NCBI GenBank assembly: GCA_015057705.1
Contig: SVDU01000005.1
Location: 1-64,000 of the forward strand
Direction of reading: 5' to 3'
Source: Paenibacillaceae bacterium
Lineage (GTDB): Bacteria > Bacillota > Clostridia > Lachnospirales > Lachnospiraceae
DNA length: 64,000 bases
Part shown: positions 15,443 to 24,347 of the stretch, one piece after another
How the letters are laid out: each line of letters starts with the position of its first letter
Numbering within the stretch: the stretch's first letter is position 1
Translations under genes and position numbers: made by a program
Notes under the pieces: model-generated
The model's input: only the letters and a program-made list of their open reading frames with translations
What the model was told of the DNA's origin: nothing
The model's database searches: none

Positions 15443-16774
15443 CTACCTCTTATCTGTTGTTAATCCTGACAGGTTTCTGATTTTTAACGTCAATGGAATC
15501 ACCATTAGAATCCAGACAATTGGTTCTGCCACAATAATTCCCATATATTTAAGAACCGGTGCCAGAAATGCTGCAATTGCAACCTTTCCTGCCAGTTCAA
15601 TAAAGCTTGATACAACCGGGGTTTTATGATCCCCACATCCCTGAAGTGCATTCCTAAAAATGGAAATAGCTGCAGGTACAAAATAAAACAGGGAATTAAT
15701 CTTTAAGTAAAGGGCAGCCGTTCCTGCTATATCACGGTTTAAAGAACCGGTCACCAGATACACCAGATAAGGCGCAGCCGTATAACTTAAAAGAATCATT
15801 GCCACAGACCAGACAGAAGTAATAATTAGTGCCTGGGAAATGCCCTTATAAATTCGGGAAATCTTACCCGCTCCCATATTCTGGCCGCAAAAATTCGCCA
15901 TAGTTACGCCCATAACTGAAAACGGTAGCATGAAAAACTCTGTAATTTTACGAGCTGCCGTGTGAGCAACAATAATATCTGTCCCCAGAAGATTGATTGC
16001 ACTCTGCAGGGAAAGGGTTCCAAAAAATACCAGTGACATCATTAAAGCCATGGAAATTCCCGACGAATAGAGCTGCCTGATCTCTCCTCTGGTAATTTTA
16101 AAATCCCGGATATGAAAGCGAAAAACCGGATAGCGTTTTATCATATAGCAAAGGCTTAACACTGCCGACAGGGATTGGGACAATACGGTTGCAATGGCCG
16201 CCCCCTCCACCCCGCTATGTAGAACAAGTATGAAGAAAAGATCCAGAAATACATTAAGTATACTGGATAAAACAAGAAATGCCAAAGGGGCTGCCGTATC
16301 CCCCACCGCTCTTAAAATGGAGGCACAGGCGTTATATAACATGGTCATGACCATTCCAAACAGAATGATCCGGATATATCCCTTTGCAGCAGGCATCAAA
16401 GACTCCGGTACATGAAGTGCCCTTAAAAACAGAGGCAGACCTCCCACACACAGCAAAGTGATCACAACGGAGGTGAGAGTCCCTAAAAGCAGACATCCGG
16501 CCGAATACCTTCTTACCTTCTCTTCGTCTCCGGCTCCATAGCTTCTTGCTGTAAGCAGGGCAAAGCCGCCGGTCAGTCCGGACAAAAAACCAATAAACAG
16601 AGTGCTGATGGAAGTTGTGGCTCCCACAGCTGCCAGTGCACTCTCTCCCAGGGTGCTTCCCACTACCCGGGTATCTGCAAGGCTGTAAAATAGCTGAAAT
16701 AGATTGCCAGCTGCAACGGGAAGCGCAAACTGAAGCATGATTTTTCCAGGGCTGTCTTTCGTTAAGTCTTTCAT
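15443..16774 (-). CDS. MATE-family efflux transporter
   Basis: A 443-residue protein with 12 hydrophobic segments in two homologous halves. It has the MATE N-terminal pattern (ILQFALPVAAGNLFQLFYSLADTRVVG) and GLTGGFALLTARSYGAGD. Members exchange cations for drugs or metabolites. The start follows AAGGAGAAAGT. It directly precedes citX with a 3-bp gap, an unexpected operon partner for a lyase maturation enzyme. Substrate unknown. Confidence 0.9.
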   Translation of the reverse strand: MKDLTKDSPGKIMLQFALPVAAGNLFQLFYSLADTRVVGSTLGESALAAVGATTSISTLFIGFLSGLTGGFALLTARSYGAGDEEKVRRYSAGCLLLGTLTSVVITLLCVGGLPLFLRALHVPESLMPAAKGYIRIILFGMVMTMLYNACASILRAVGDTAAPLAFLVLSSILNVFLDLFFILVLHSGVEGAAIATVLSQSLSAVLSLCYMIKRYPVFRFHIRDFKITRGEIRQLYSSGISMALMMSLVFFGTLSLQSAINLLGTDIIVAHTAARKITEFFMLPFSVMGVTMANFCGQNMGAGKISRIYKGISQALIITSVWSVAMILLSYTAAPYLVYLVTGSLNRDIAGTAALYLKINSLFYFVPAAISIFRNALQGCGDHKTPVVSSFIELAGKVAIAAFLAPVLKYMGIIVAEPIVWILMVIPLTLKIRNLSGLTTDKR

Positions 16775-16821
16775 ACTTTCTCCTTAGTCATCTTCATATT
16801 CTTCCCATCGGTCAGATACCG

Positions 16822-17112
16822 TCAGACAGTAAAATCCTCAAATCCGGAAATCATGGGATACGGTGCAATGCTTTTCACCGGACTGGTTATCGTCCCCTTA
16901 ACATAAGGACTGAATGCCAGACGGCGAAATGGTTCTTTTGTTTTATTTTTAATCAGTCTGTCATTTCTTCCTAACTCGCCTATGTAATTTCCATTCTTGT
17001 TATACAGCTCTTTTCCATAAAACTTACCAAGAACTGTTCCATCACAAGCAACTAAATAATCCCGTTGCTTCACCCCGATATAGCTTCCTCCCCAGTTCCA
17101 ATATTTTTCCAT
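16822..17112 (-). CDS. Small beta-repeat protein (beta-flower-like)
   Basis: About 96 residues. The N-terminal half has four short similar units built around Gly and Tyr (GGSYIGV, DGTVLGKFYG, NGNYIGEL), as in small repeat proteins described as beta-flower domains. The C-terminal half is a basic linker ending in SGFEDFTV. The ATG at 17112 follows AAAGGTG; longer in-frame starts lack a ribosome binding site. No signal peptide. Function unknown. It stands between the MATE operon and a divergent DAHP synthase gene. Confidence 0.65.
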   Translation of the reverse strand: MEKYWNWGGSYIGVKQRDYLVACDGTVLGKFYGKELYNKNGNYIGELGRNDRLIKNKTKEPFRRLAFSPYVKGTITSPVKSIAPYPMISGFEDFTV

Positions 17113-17224
17113 ATTTTTAACACCTTTCCATTTTTCATTCGTTAACATCATACAACATTTTTTTAAAAAAAGGAACACTTTACAAGAGACACTTGGTCAA
17201 ACTTAACCAAATTTCAAGGAACAC

Positions 17225-17253
17225 TGGATTTTTCCCGTGTTCTGTTATATAAT
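17225..17253 (+). promoter_or_regulatory. Possible promoter of the DAHP synthase gene
   Basis: TATAAT at 17248-17253 lies 42 bp before the start codon. The -35 region (TGGATT, 17 bp away) is poor. An inverted pair GAACAC/GTGTTC spans the -35 region and TTGGT/ACCAA lies just upstream, possible regulator sites. Confidence 0.4.
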
Positions 17254-17294
17254 CAACTGCAAAAAATAAAACAGCAATGAAACAGGAGGATATT

Positions 17295-18323
17295 ATGGGA
17301 TTTCAATATGTCAGCAATCTGCCAAGCCCGGAAGAAATCAAAGATCGTTTTCCTCTTCCAGCCGCTTTAAAAGCCCTTAAGATAGAAAGAGACCAGGCCA
17401 TCAGTGAAGTACTTACAGGAAACAGCGACAAATTTCTGGTTATTATTGGTCCCTGTTCTGCTGATAACGAAGACTCCGTCTGTGATTATGCAAATCGGCT
17501 GGTGAAGGTTCAGGAGAAAACGAAAGACCGTTTAATTCTGGTTCCCAGAATTTACACCAACAAGCCAAGAACCACAGGCGAAGGCTATAAAGGAATGCTT
17601 CACCAGCCTGACCCGGAGAAAAAGCCGGACATGCACGAAGGACTCATCGCCATCCGCCGTATGCACATGAAAGTTTTTGAGGAAACCGGTTTATCCACAG
17701 CAGACGAAATGCTGTATCCGGAGAACTTAACCTACCTTGATGATATCATGTCCTACATTGCCATCGGGGCACGTTCCGTGGAAAACCAGCAGCACCGGTT
17801 AACTTCCAGCGGCTGTGAGGTGGCAGTTGGTATGAAAAATCCCACCAGCGGCGATATGTCAGTTATGCTGAATTCCGTAGTCGCTGCCCAGCAGGCTCAT
17901 GATTTTACTTACCGTGGATGGGAAGTAAAAAGTTCCGGCAATCCCCTTGCCCATACCATCCTGCGGGGTGCGGTTAATAAACATGGCCAGTGCATCCCCA
18001 ACTATCATTTTGAAGATTTATTTCTTCTTCATGAGATGTACAGCAGACGCAATCTGCAAAATCCGGCCTGCATCGTAGATGCAAACCATTCAAACTCCAA
18101 TAAAAAATACAGGGAGCAGATCCGTATCTCCAAAGAAGTCCTTCACAGCAGAAAGCACGCGCCTGAGATCCGCAGCCTTGTTAAGGGATTGATGATTGAA
18201 AGCTATATCGAACCTGGCTGCCAGAAGGTTGGAGACGGATGCTATGGAAAATCCATTACCGATCCATGTCTTGGGTGGGAGGAATCCGAGCGTCTGCTTT
18301 ATGAGATTGCGGAGAACTGCTGA
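17295..18323 (+). CDS. Class I DAHP synthase (3-deoxy-7-phosphoheptulonate synthase)
   Basis: First step of the shikimate pathway: condenses phosphoenolpyruvate and erythrose-4-phosphate. 342 residues, the AroFGH size. Diagnostic segments are IIGPCSADN, the YTNKPRTTGEGYKGM stretch, GARSVENQQHR, KNPTSGD, DANHSNSNK and late IEPGCQ. The ATG at 17295 has AGGAGG 8 bp upstream; an in-frame ATG at 17277 lacks one. It is monocistronic with a terminator behind it. I cannot tell from the sequence which aromatic amino acid inhibits it. Confidence 0.95.
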   Translation: MGFQYVSNLPSPEEIKDRFPLPAALKALKIERDQAISEVLTGNSDKFLVIIGPCSADNEDSVCDYANRLVKVQEKTKDRLILVPRIYTNKPRTTGEGYKGMLHQPDPEKKPDMHEGLIAIRRMHMKVFEETGLSTADEMLYPENLTYLDDIMSYIAIGARSVENQQHRLTSSGCEVAVGMKNPTSGDMSVMLNSVVAAQQAHDFTYRGWEVKSSGNPLAHTILRGAVNKHGQCIPNYHFEDLFLLHEMYSRRNLQNPACIVDANHSNSNKKYREQIRISKEVLHSRKHAPEIRSLVKGLMIESYIEPGCQKVGDGCYGKSITDPCLGWEESERLLYEIAENC

Positions 18324-18340
18324 TCTTTGATCTGGCAGGA

Positions 18341-18372
18341 AAAAGGCCATTGGAAATACTCCAATGGCCTTT
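18341..18372 (+). terminator. Terminator of the DAHP synthase gene
   Basis: AAAGGCCATTGGA (18342-18354) pairs with TCCAATGGCCTTT (18360-18372) around AATAC, just past the stop. Confidence 0.85.
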
Positions 18373-18420
18373 CTTGTGTTTGCGAATTCCCATATTTCAT
18401 AGTTTTCAGCGACTCGCTTA

Positions 18421-19499
18421 TTAGAGCTTAAAATCGTTGTCAGGAAGTTCCTCTGATGGCTCCTGTTCATTTTCTTTGGGAGTACTTTCCACTCCGGACT
18501 CTTCCTCAACGTTAGGCGTTTCGACCGGAAGTTCCGTTACTTTGGGAGTTTCCAGAATCATTTCTACTTCTTCCAGCTTCAGACTATTAACTGTTTCCGG
18601 CACAGTTACCGTTATTTCGTATGGGTTTTCGAAGTAGCCAGGCTTTGATTTGGTACACTATCTGCTGTGGTTTTCCCAGGTTTTATAAAAATAGAATTGC
18701 CCAAACGGATAAATTTTATATACTGCGTCAGAGGAATCGTCTCATTTGCAAGCACCAGGTAGGGAATGTCATTGGGAATATCAAAATCTGCCTCGGCAAT
18801 TTCTTTCTCTGCTATAATACTGCTTCCTGGCTTTTTTAATGAAACCGTAGTAACGGTCCATTTGCCGGAAGTTATTGTGAGCGTATGTGTATTTTCATCC
18901 GACAGAGGTATTTTTACAACCCGGCCTGAGGTGTTCACCGGAGTGACAGACGAAGTAGCATCCTTACCCGCTATGGAATAATGAAATTTTTCCTGCCCAT
19001 CCGCTTGATCTGAGAAGGATACGACCGCATAAGGAACCCCTAAAACAGATACGATACCACTTTGTGTTAAGATAATGGGGGTTTTGTTATCCCAGGGGTT
19101 TTCGCCGCTCACCGGCTCACTTTCACCGGGAGTTTCACTTCCTCCCTCTTCCGGAATATAAGCCTTGTGTATGTTATCATCAGAGCTGTCATCCCTATCG
19201 TAGATGGAAGACCCCTTGTCCCATTCTCCGCTGCCGTTCACACGGTATCCATCCGGAGTAATTCCATCCAACAAAAGTTCCCCTGATTACGAATTCATAT
19301 AATACCAAACTTTATCTATTTTTACCCATCCGGAAGCCATAGATCCATCTGTTCCCAGATAATACCACTTCTGATCGGTATCCTGGTACCAGCCCGTATT
19401 CATGATTCCATTTTCATCAAAATGATACCATTTACCATCTTCTGCTTTTAACCACGAATTTTTTTGCTCTCTGCCATCTTCGTATCGTAATGTAGTCAC
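18421..19499 (-). pseudogene. Broken surface protein with cell-wall-binding repeats
   Basis: The minus strand from 19499 encodes cell-wall-binding repeats (KWYHFDENGIMNTGWYQ, KWYYLGTDGSMASGWV) without a signal peptide. An in-frame TAA at 19287-19289 then interrupts, after which the same frame continues with GITPDGYRVNGSGEW, an Asp/Ser-rich linker and a beta-rich domain to about 18640. A frame change there leads to a Glu/Pro-rich tail ending at 18421. The ending GITPDGYRVN matches the end of the other broken gene (VTPDGYRVN at 2833-3021), so both come from the same kind of exoprotein. The missing 5' end, the stop and the shift argue against function. Confidence 0.8.
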
Positions 19500-19813
19500 C
19501 TAGTCGGTTAGTTATTACTAACCTGCACGCTATACATGATCATCTTTCCATAAACAAGAGGGTAAGTGAGAAAATTTATTCAGTTGTGTAAGGAGAGAAT
19601 TATTATCAATTCGTTTTCAAATATTCCTCCCGGCAGTGGCACTTTTCTGTAACTATCAGGATTAAACCTATGCTTTACGAGCATCTTTTTTATTTTCACT
19701 CTTGTAATTCCAAATAGAATTGAGTAAAATGAAACTACCAGAGTTACCCCTATACGTAACGTTTCATAAGCCCACACCGGCGTGTCCGGTGCAAAAGAGA
19801 AGGAGGTACGGAT
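19500..19813. other. Intergenic region with a possible small degraded ORF
   Basis: No convincing gene. A minus-strand open frame (19580-19777, GTG start, no ribosome binding site) contains VKHRFNPDSYRKV and ENELIIIL, reminiscent of very small clostridial proteins with an xxNPDxW pattern; it may be a relic. A short hairpin CACCGG/CCGGTG (about 19774-19791) lies just before the ribosome binding site of the HPr-like gene. Confidence 0.35.
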
Positions 19814-20059
19814 ATGCGGACGATGAATGTCGATATCCAGCTGCGTACCATTCCCATTCCGCTGGCACTCCTGATCAATACTGCCAATTCATTTATGTGC
19901 GATATCTATATTGATTACGGTTTGACCAGAGTTAATGTTAAAGACTACGATGAAATGAAGATGGGACTGGTTACACAGAATCGGATTTTATTATTTAACT
20001 TCGACGGCGAAGATGAACTAGCTGCTGAAGGACGGATCGGAATGCTGTTTAGACCGTAG
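19814..20059 (+). CDS. HPr-like protein lacking the active-site histidine
   Basis: An 81-residue protein whose layout follows HPr of the phosphotransferase system: beta strand (MNVDIQL), a loop and first helix (PLALLINTANSF), strand (CDIYIDYG), then TRVNVKDYDEMKMGL in place of the AKSILG/LGL segment, and an acidic C-terminal helix (DGEDELAAEG). HPr proteins carry GLHARP with the phospho-His at about residue 15; here the matching positions read TIPIPLA, so no His is available. The HPr kinase Ser46 site is also not obvious. AAGGAGG lies 7 bp upstream of the ATG. The fold assignment is inference from pattern; a non-phosphorylated regulatory HPr relative is the likely reading. Confidence 0.55.
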   Translation: MRTMNVDIQLRTIPIPLALLINTANSFMCDIYIDYGLTRVNVKDYDEMKMGLVTQNRILLFNFDGEDELAAEGRIGMLFRP

Positions 20060-20092
20060 CCGTCGGAAAGGAACCCATATGACCCACAATAC

Positions 20093-20139
20093 AAAAGAGA
20101 GTTGACCGCGGCGATTGGCCAGCGGACAGCTCTCTTTTT
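20093..20139. terminator. Bidirectional terminator between HPr-like gene and uppP
   Basis: AAAAGAGAGTTG pairs with CAGCTCTCTTTTT with an inner CCGC/GCGG, giving T-runs on both strands between the two converging genes. Confidence 0.8.
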
Positions 20140-20149
20140 CATGGTTCCC

Positions 20150-20983
20150 TTAACCGAGGAATGCGGTTACGCCAAAATACAAAAGTACAATTGCCCCAAG
20201 GACAATTCTGTAATATCCGAAAAATTTGAAATCATGCTGTCTGATATATCCCATAAGAAACTTAATCGCATACACAGAAACAGCGAATGCCACTACCATA
20301 CCCAAAATCAGATAAAAAACCTGAGCTCCGGAAAAATTAAAACCGAATTTCACAATCTTTAAAAGGCTTGCACCAAACATAACCGGGATCCCAAGAAAGA
20401 ATGAAAATTCCGCTGATGCCGCCCTGGAACAGCCTAAAATCATGGCACCCAGTATGGTGGATCCGGAACGGGAGGTACCCGGAATTAAGGAAAGCAGCTG
20501 GAACAGACCAATATAAAGAGCTGTCTGGTAAGAAATTTCTCCCACCTTCTGCACTTCAAAGTTCCGGTACTTGTTCCGGTTCTCAATCACTAGAAAGAGA
20601 ACACCGTATATAATTAAAGTCGCTGCTACTACATAGCCATTCATTAAATATTTATCCAGGATGTCATCCACTAATATTCCAATCACAGCCGCAGGCAGAC
20701 ATGCCAGTATAATCTTGCTCCATAAAATGAATGTTGCCTTCTTCTGTGCCGCCTTTTTCCTTGGAGAAAATGGATTTAATCTGTCAAAATACAACACTAC
20801 TACTGCAAGAATTGCCCCCAGCTGAATTACAACCAGAAACATATTCTTATAACTGTCCGGCTGGTTTAAATGAATGATCTCATCTACTAAAATCATATGA
20901 CCGGTGCTGCTGATTGGCAGCCATTCTGTAAACCCTTCCACGATTCCCAGAACAATAACTTTTAATATCTCAATTATATTCAT
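20150..20983 (-). CDS. uppP: Undecaprenyl-diphosphate phosphatase UppP/BacA
   Basis: Dephosphorylates undecaprenyl diphosphate to recycle the lipid carrier for peptidoglycan synthesis, and can confer bacitracin tolerance. 277 residues with eight hydrophobic segments. Both family signatures are intact: GFTEWLPISSTGHM near the N-terminus and LIPGTSRSGSTI near residue 166. The start has a GAGGAATTAAG-type ribosome binding site and is 15 bp from the end of ung, so the two are probably cotranscribed. Confidence 0.95.
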   Translation of the reverse strand: MNIIEILKVIVLGIVEGFTEWLPISSTGHMILVDEIIHLNQPDSYKNMFLVVIQLGAILAVVVLYFDRLNPFSPRKKAAQKKATFILWSKIILACLPAAVIGILVDDILDKYLMNGYVVAATLIIYGVLFLVIENRNKYRNFEVQKVGEISYQTALYIGLFQLLSLIPGTSRSGSTILGAMILGCSRAASAEFSFFLGIPVMFGASLLKIVKFGFNFSGAQVFYLILGMVVAFAVSVYAIKFLMGYIRQHDFKFFGYYRIVLGAIVLLYFGVTAFLG

Positions 20984-20998
20984 CTTAATTCCTCTGTT

Positions 20999-21673
20999 TT
21001 AAATATTTTCTATCTGCCAGTCAATCGGTGTTATTCCATTTGCCTCCAGATAAGCGTTGGTTTTGCTGAAATGTCTGCATCCAAAGAATCCTCTGTAAGC
21101 GGAAAGAGGACTGGGATGTGGCGCTTCCAGTATTAAGTGTTTGGGATTTGTAAGCATTGCCTTCTTATTCTGTGCGGGACGCCCCCATAAAAGAAAGACC
21201 ATAGGGCGATCCTGCTCATTTAAAATCTTAATAGCCGCATCTGTAAAAGTCTCCCAGCCAATTCCCTGATGAGAGTTAGCTGCATGTGCTCTTACAGTCA
21301 GTACAGTATTCAGTAACATAATTCCCTGATCTGCCCATTTTTTTAAGTATCCGTTGTTAGGAACCTCACAGCCAAGATCTTCTCTCAGCTCCTGATAGAT
21401 ATTCACCAGTGACGGCGGAATATCAACATCAGGCTTCACAGAAAAGCACAGGCCATGAGCCTGACCCACGTTGTGATAAGGATCCTGCCCCAGTATTACC
21501 GCCTTAACCTTGGAAAGGGGGGTAAACTGAAACGCATTGAATATGTCATTGGGGTCCGGAAAGACCTGGGTTGTTTCGTACTCTTTCCTCACCTTCTGAT
21601 AAAGTTCCCTGTAATATGGCTTTCTAAACTCTCCGTTTAAGGGTTCCAGCCAGTCGTTATCAATTGCTCCCAT
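20999..21673 (-). CDS. ung: Uracil-DNA glycosylase, family 1
   Basis: Removes uracil from DNA in base excision repair. 224 residues, standard size. Catalytic GQDPYHN with the water-activating Asp is near residue 62, VNIYQELREDLG follows, and the DNA-intercalation HPSPLSAYRGF loop is near residue 186. The start follows AAAGGAGAAAAA. It sits in a chain of same-strand genes from hisH to uppP with short gaps. Confidence 0.95.
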   Translation of the reverse strand: MGAIDNDWLEPLNGEFRKPYYRELYQKVRKEYETTQVFPDPNDIFNAFQFTPLSKVKAVILGQDPYHNVGQAHGLCFSVKPDVDIPPSLVNIYQELREDLGCEVPNNGYLKKWADQGIMLLNTVLTVRAHAANSHQGIGWETFTDAAIKILNEQDRPMVFLLWGRPAQNKKAMLTNPKHLILEAPHPSPLSAYRGFFGCRHFSKTNAYLEANGITPIDWQIENI

Positions 21674-21691
21674 TTTTTCTCCTTTGCATCT

Positions 21692-22453
21692 TTAAATCCG
21701 AACCGGTACTCCTTTCTCTGATAAGTACCGTTTTAACTCCATAATTTCCAGTTCTTTGTAATGAAACAGGGAGGCTGCCAGAGCCGCATCTGCCTTGCCC
21801 TCTGTGAGAGCACTGTGAAAATGTTCCATGGTTCCAGCTCCGCCCGACGCAATAACCGGAACGGATACAGACTCTGCTATAATTCGGTTCAGTTTATCAT
21901 CATAACCGGCTTTTGTTCCGTCACAGTCCATGCTGGTAAGAAGAATCTCTCCGGCCCCCAGACGGTCTGCTTCCATCGCCCACTCTACCGCATCCAGACC
22001 TGTATCGATTCTTCCCCCATTCTTAAAGACATTCCAGCCGCTTCCATCTGCCCGCCTTCTTGCATCGATGGCAACCACCACGCACTGGCGGCCAAACTTA
22101 TCAGCAGCATCAGAAATCAGTCTGGGTGTATTGATCGCAGAAGAATTGATGGATATTTTATCCGCCCCTTCCCGTAAAAGCATCTTAAAGTCTTCTACTG
22201 TCCGGATTCCTCCGCCTACCGTAAATGGAATAAAGACCTTTTCTGCAACCCGGCGCACCATGTCAACCACTGTATTCCGGTTATCGGAAGAAGCTGTAAT
22301 GTCAAGAAATACCAGCTCATCTGCTCCTGCTTTATCATAGGCCGCTGCGATTTCCACCGGATCTCCGGCATCCTGTAAATTAACGAAATTAACACCCTTT
22401 ACCACTCTTGCGTTGTGCACATCCAGACATGGAATGATTCGTTTTGTAAGCAT
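21692..22453 (-). CDS. hisF: Imidazole glycerol phosphate synthase cyclase subunit HisF
   Basis: With HisH, converts PRFAR plus glutamine-derived ammonia to imidazole glycerol phosphate and AICAR, in histidine synthesis. A 253-residue TIM barrel with the catalytic Asp in [14 protein letters not shown] (Asp11) and in [14 protein letters not shown] (Asp~131), and phosphate-binding PVIASGGAG. The start follows AAAGGAGGTACCGG. It lies 12 bp after hisH. No other his genes are in the window, so hisFH may be split from the rest of the pathway or serve as a small salvage unit. Confidence 0.96.
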   Translation of the reverse strand: MLTKRIIPCLDVHNARVVKGVNFVNLQDAGDPVEIAAAYDKAGADELVFLDITASSDNRNTVVDMVRRVAEKVFIPFTVGGGIRTVEDFKMLLREGADKISINSSAINTPRLISDAADKFGRQCVVVAIDARRRADGSGWNVFKNGGRIDTGLDAVEWAMEADRLGAGEILLTSMDCDGTKAGYDDKLNRIIAESVSVPVIASGGAGTMEHFHSALTEGKADAALAASLFHYKELEIMELKRYLSEKGVPVRI

Positions 22454-22465
22454 CCGGTACCTCCT

Positions 22466-23074
22466 TTAAGTCAGTTCAATGAAGTTTTTCAGTATCTTAA
22501 GACCGGTATCTCCGCTCTTTTCCGGGTGGAACTGGCAGGCAAATACATTATCCCGCTCTACCGACGCCCCAAAAGCCACACCGTACTCACAGGATGCGGC
22601 AACATCCGATTCCCTGTCTGCCTCTAAATAATATGAATGGACAAAATAAACATATGCACCGGAATTCAGACCTTTAAAAAGTCTTGCGCCCGGCCTGATT
22701 ATCAGGCTGTTCCAGCCCATATGTGGAACCTTAAGCCCGGACTGGTCCGGAAATCTGACAATTTTCCCTGGAAGAATAGAAAGTCCTTTGACCCCTTCAC
22801 ATTCCTCACTGCTGTCAAATAACAGCTGCTGTCCCAGACAGATTCCCAGAAAAGGAGTTTCTTTTTCTGTAACCTTCCGGATTACATCTGGCAGATCATA
22901 CTGGCAAAGTTTATCCATGGCGTCGCCAAATGCTCCCACACCTGGTAGAATCACTTTGTCTGCTGCAAGTATGGTTTTCTTATCCCTGGTCACCACTGGT
23001 ATCTCCCCTAACGAAGTAAGGGCTTTTTCCACACTTTTTAAGTTTCCGGCATCATAGTCAATAATCGCAATCAT
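22466..23074 (-). CDS. hisH: Imidazole glycerol phosphate synthase glutaminase subunit HisH
   Basis: Supplies ammonia from glutamine to HisF. About 202 residues. The class I amidotransferase nucleophile Cys is in FLGICLGQQLL and the His/Glu pair in FACQFHPEKSG. The start is placed at the ATG at 23074 (MIAIIDYDAGN), the conserved HisH N-terminus, with GAGGTGG upstream; a longer frame to 23134 lacks support. Coupled to hisF. Confidence 0.95.
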   Translation of the reverse strand: MIAIIDYDAGNLKSVEKALTSLGEIPVVTRDKKTILAADKVILPGVGAFGDAMDKLCQYDLPDVIRKVTEKETPFLGICLGQQLLFDSSEECEGVKGLSILPGKIVRFPDQSGLKVPHMGWNSLIIRPGARLFKGLNSGAYVYFVHSYYLEADRESDVAASCEYGVAFGASVERDNVFACQFHPEKSGDTGLKILKNFIELT

Positions 23075-23146
23075 GGCAGCCACCTCTTTTTCGCCTTTTT
23101 CCAATATTCTAACACAGTCCCTGATCCTGCACAACGCAAAACGTTA

Positions 23147-23764
23147 CTAAATGCTTTCTAAGAATTCCACGGAATTTACAGGAATTGATTCTGCCTTTTC
23201 CTGCAGCCCTTCGGATAACTGTGCAAAACTTCCATGAATGCGGTACAGAAATGCCTTGTTATTTACAGACGCCGTTTTCTCAAAAGGCCACCGGATTACA
23301 GTCGGCGTTTGAAATCCCACACCAAGTTCTAAAATCACAAGTTTTTTATTCAGTGTTCCTGCCAGCCATCTGGTATAGGCATTCCACTGGGGAAGATACC
23401 CCTCTTCAATATAAGTTTCCGCCTGAATGGTATTTCCAGTCAGCGGTTCTCCACAATGAGGACAAATATCATCAGCGATCTCTCCAGGTTCCCAGATGTC
23501 TTTCGTACAGGCTTTGGAACACTGTCTCCAGGTTACATTGCCACAGGGTGCCACCATACGTTTTGGATCCAGACCGGTTTTCATTAACTCCCCATTGGTC
23601 AGTGTTGTGACGATAAAATAATCCTTATCTTTTATGAGTCCGCCCAGTTTTTCATAGAGGCTGGATTCCCCGCCAGCTATAATGCCGTTCCATTCCTCTC
23701 CGATTCCAATTAAAAGCTTCTCACAATCCTTTATTTCATTTAATATCTGCTCTTTTAAAGCCAT
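23147..23764 (-). CDS. Sirtuin-like Rossmann-fold protein with altered active site
   Basis: 205 residues that align by pattern with Sir2 NAD-dependent deacylases: an N-terminal nucleotide loop (LLIGIGEEWNG, replacing GAGxS), IVTTLTNGELMKTG (matching the TQNIDxLxxxAG segment), then VAPCGNVTWRQC, and two cysteine pairs (CSKAC and CPHC) for a structural zinc. In sirtuins the residue before GS/GN is the catalytic His; here it is Cys. The late region (VILELGVGFQTPTVIRWPFE) fits the NAD-binding end. The start follows AAGGTGGATAACGT. Family assignment is inferred; activity is uncertain given the His to Cys change. Confidence 0.6.
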   Translation of the reverse strand: MALKEQILNEIKDCEKLLIGIGEEWNGIIAGGESSLYEKLGGLIKDKDYFIVTTLTNGELMKTGLDPKRMVAPCGNVTWRQCSKACTKDIWEPGEIADDICPHCGEPLTGNTIQAETYIEEGYLPQWNAYTRWLAGTLNKKLVILELGVGFQTPTVIRWPFEKTASVNNKAFLYRIHGSFAQLSEGLQEKAESIPVNSVEFLESI

Positions 23765-23915
23765 ACGTTATCCACCTTCTTTTCTACAGTACTGATCCAT
23801 TATACCTCACTTAAGTTTTTAAGAAAAGATAGAAATTCTCACCTTGCGGCAGTACTCTCTTCTATGCTATACTAATCTGTGCTATTTGAATAATGAAAAA
23901 GGAAGTCAGCATAAC

Positions 23916-24347
23916 ATGAATCGATTCAAAAGGCTCTCTCCCTTTTTGGGAGGCTGTACCGCGATAGCAGTCCTGGCACTGCTGTTAGTCATCTATACTC
24001 TGACAAGGCCGGTTCCTATGGCGGGAACCAAGAACATTACCGTAGATGTAGTATATAAGGACGGGACAACAGACCACTATCAGCTAAAGACGGAAGCCCA
24101 GTTCTTACTGGAAGCCGTGAACGCCATACCTGGCCTTACTCTGGAAGGAACCACCACAGAAGAAACGGGCCTGATGGTGATTAAAATTAATGGAAGACAG
24201 GCAGATTATAAAAAAGACGGTGCCTACTGGGCTCTTCTTTGTGACGGAGAACCATGCAATTACGGCGTCAGCCAGCAGGCGATTAAGGACGGGGAACACT
24301 ACACCTTTCAGTACACCTCCTCTGATGGTAAAGGCGGCGGGACATGA
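23916..24347 (+). CDS. DUF4430 membrane-anchored protein
   Basis: About 143 residues. One N-terminal membrane segment (CTAIAVLALLLVIYTL) is followed by an extracellular DUF4430-type domain (residues ~45-140) with FLLEAVNAIPG, TGLMVIKINGRQADY and DGAYWALLCDGEPCNYGVSQQ. This domain is related to ligand-binding C-terminal domains of transcobalamin-like proteins. The ATG at 23916 has AAAGGAAG upstream. Its stop overlaps the next start (ATGA) with an ECF substrate-binding component, suggesting that the two work together in vitamin or cofactor capture. Ligand unknown. Confidence 0.75.
   Translation: MNRFKRLSPFLGGCTAIAVLALLLVIYTLTRPVPMAGTKNITVDVVYKDGTTDHYQLKTEAQFLLEAVNAIPGLTLEGTTTEETGLMVIKINGRQADYKKDGAYWALLCDGEPCNYGVSQQAIKDGEHYTFQYTSSDGKGGGT

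Noticed and set aside
18090-18509. Minus-strand open frame across the end of the DAHP synthase gene
   Set aside because: It crosses the synthase terminator and lies opposite well-conserved coding sequence.
19580-19777. 65-codon minus-strand frame as a real gene
   Set aside because: Only a vague resemblance to very small clostridial proteins, a GTG start and no ribosome binding site; recorded only as a possible relic.
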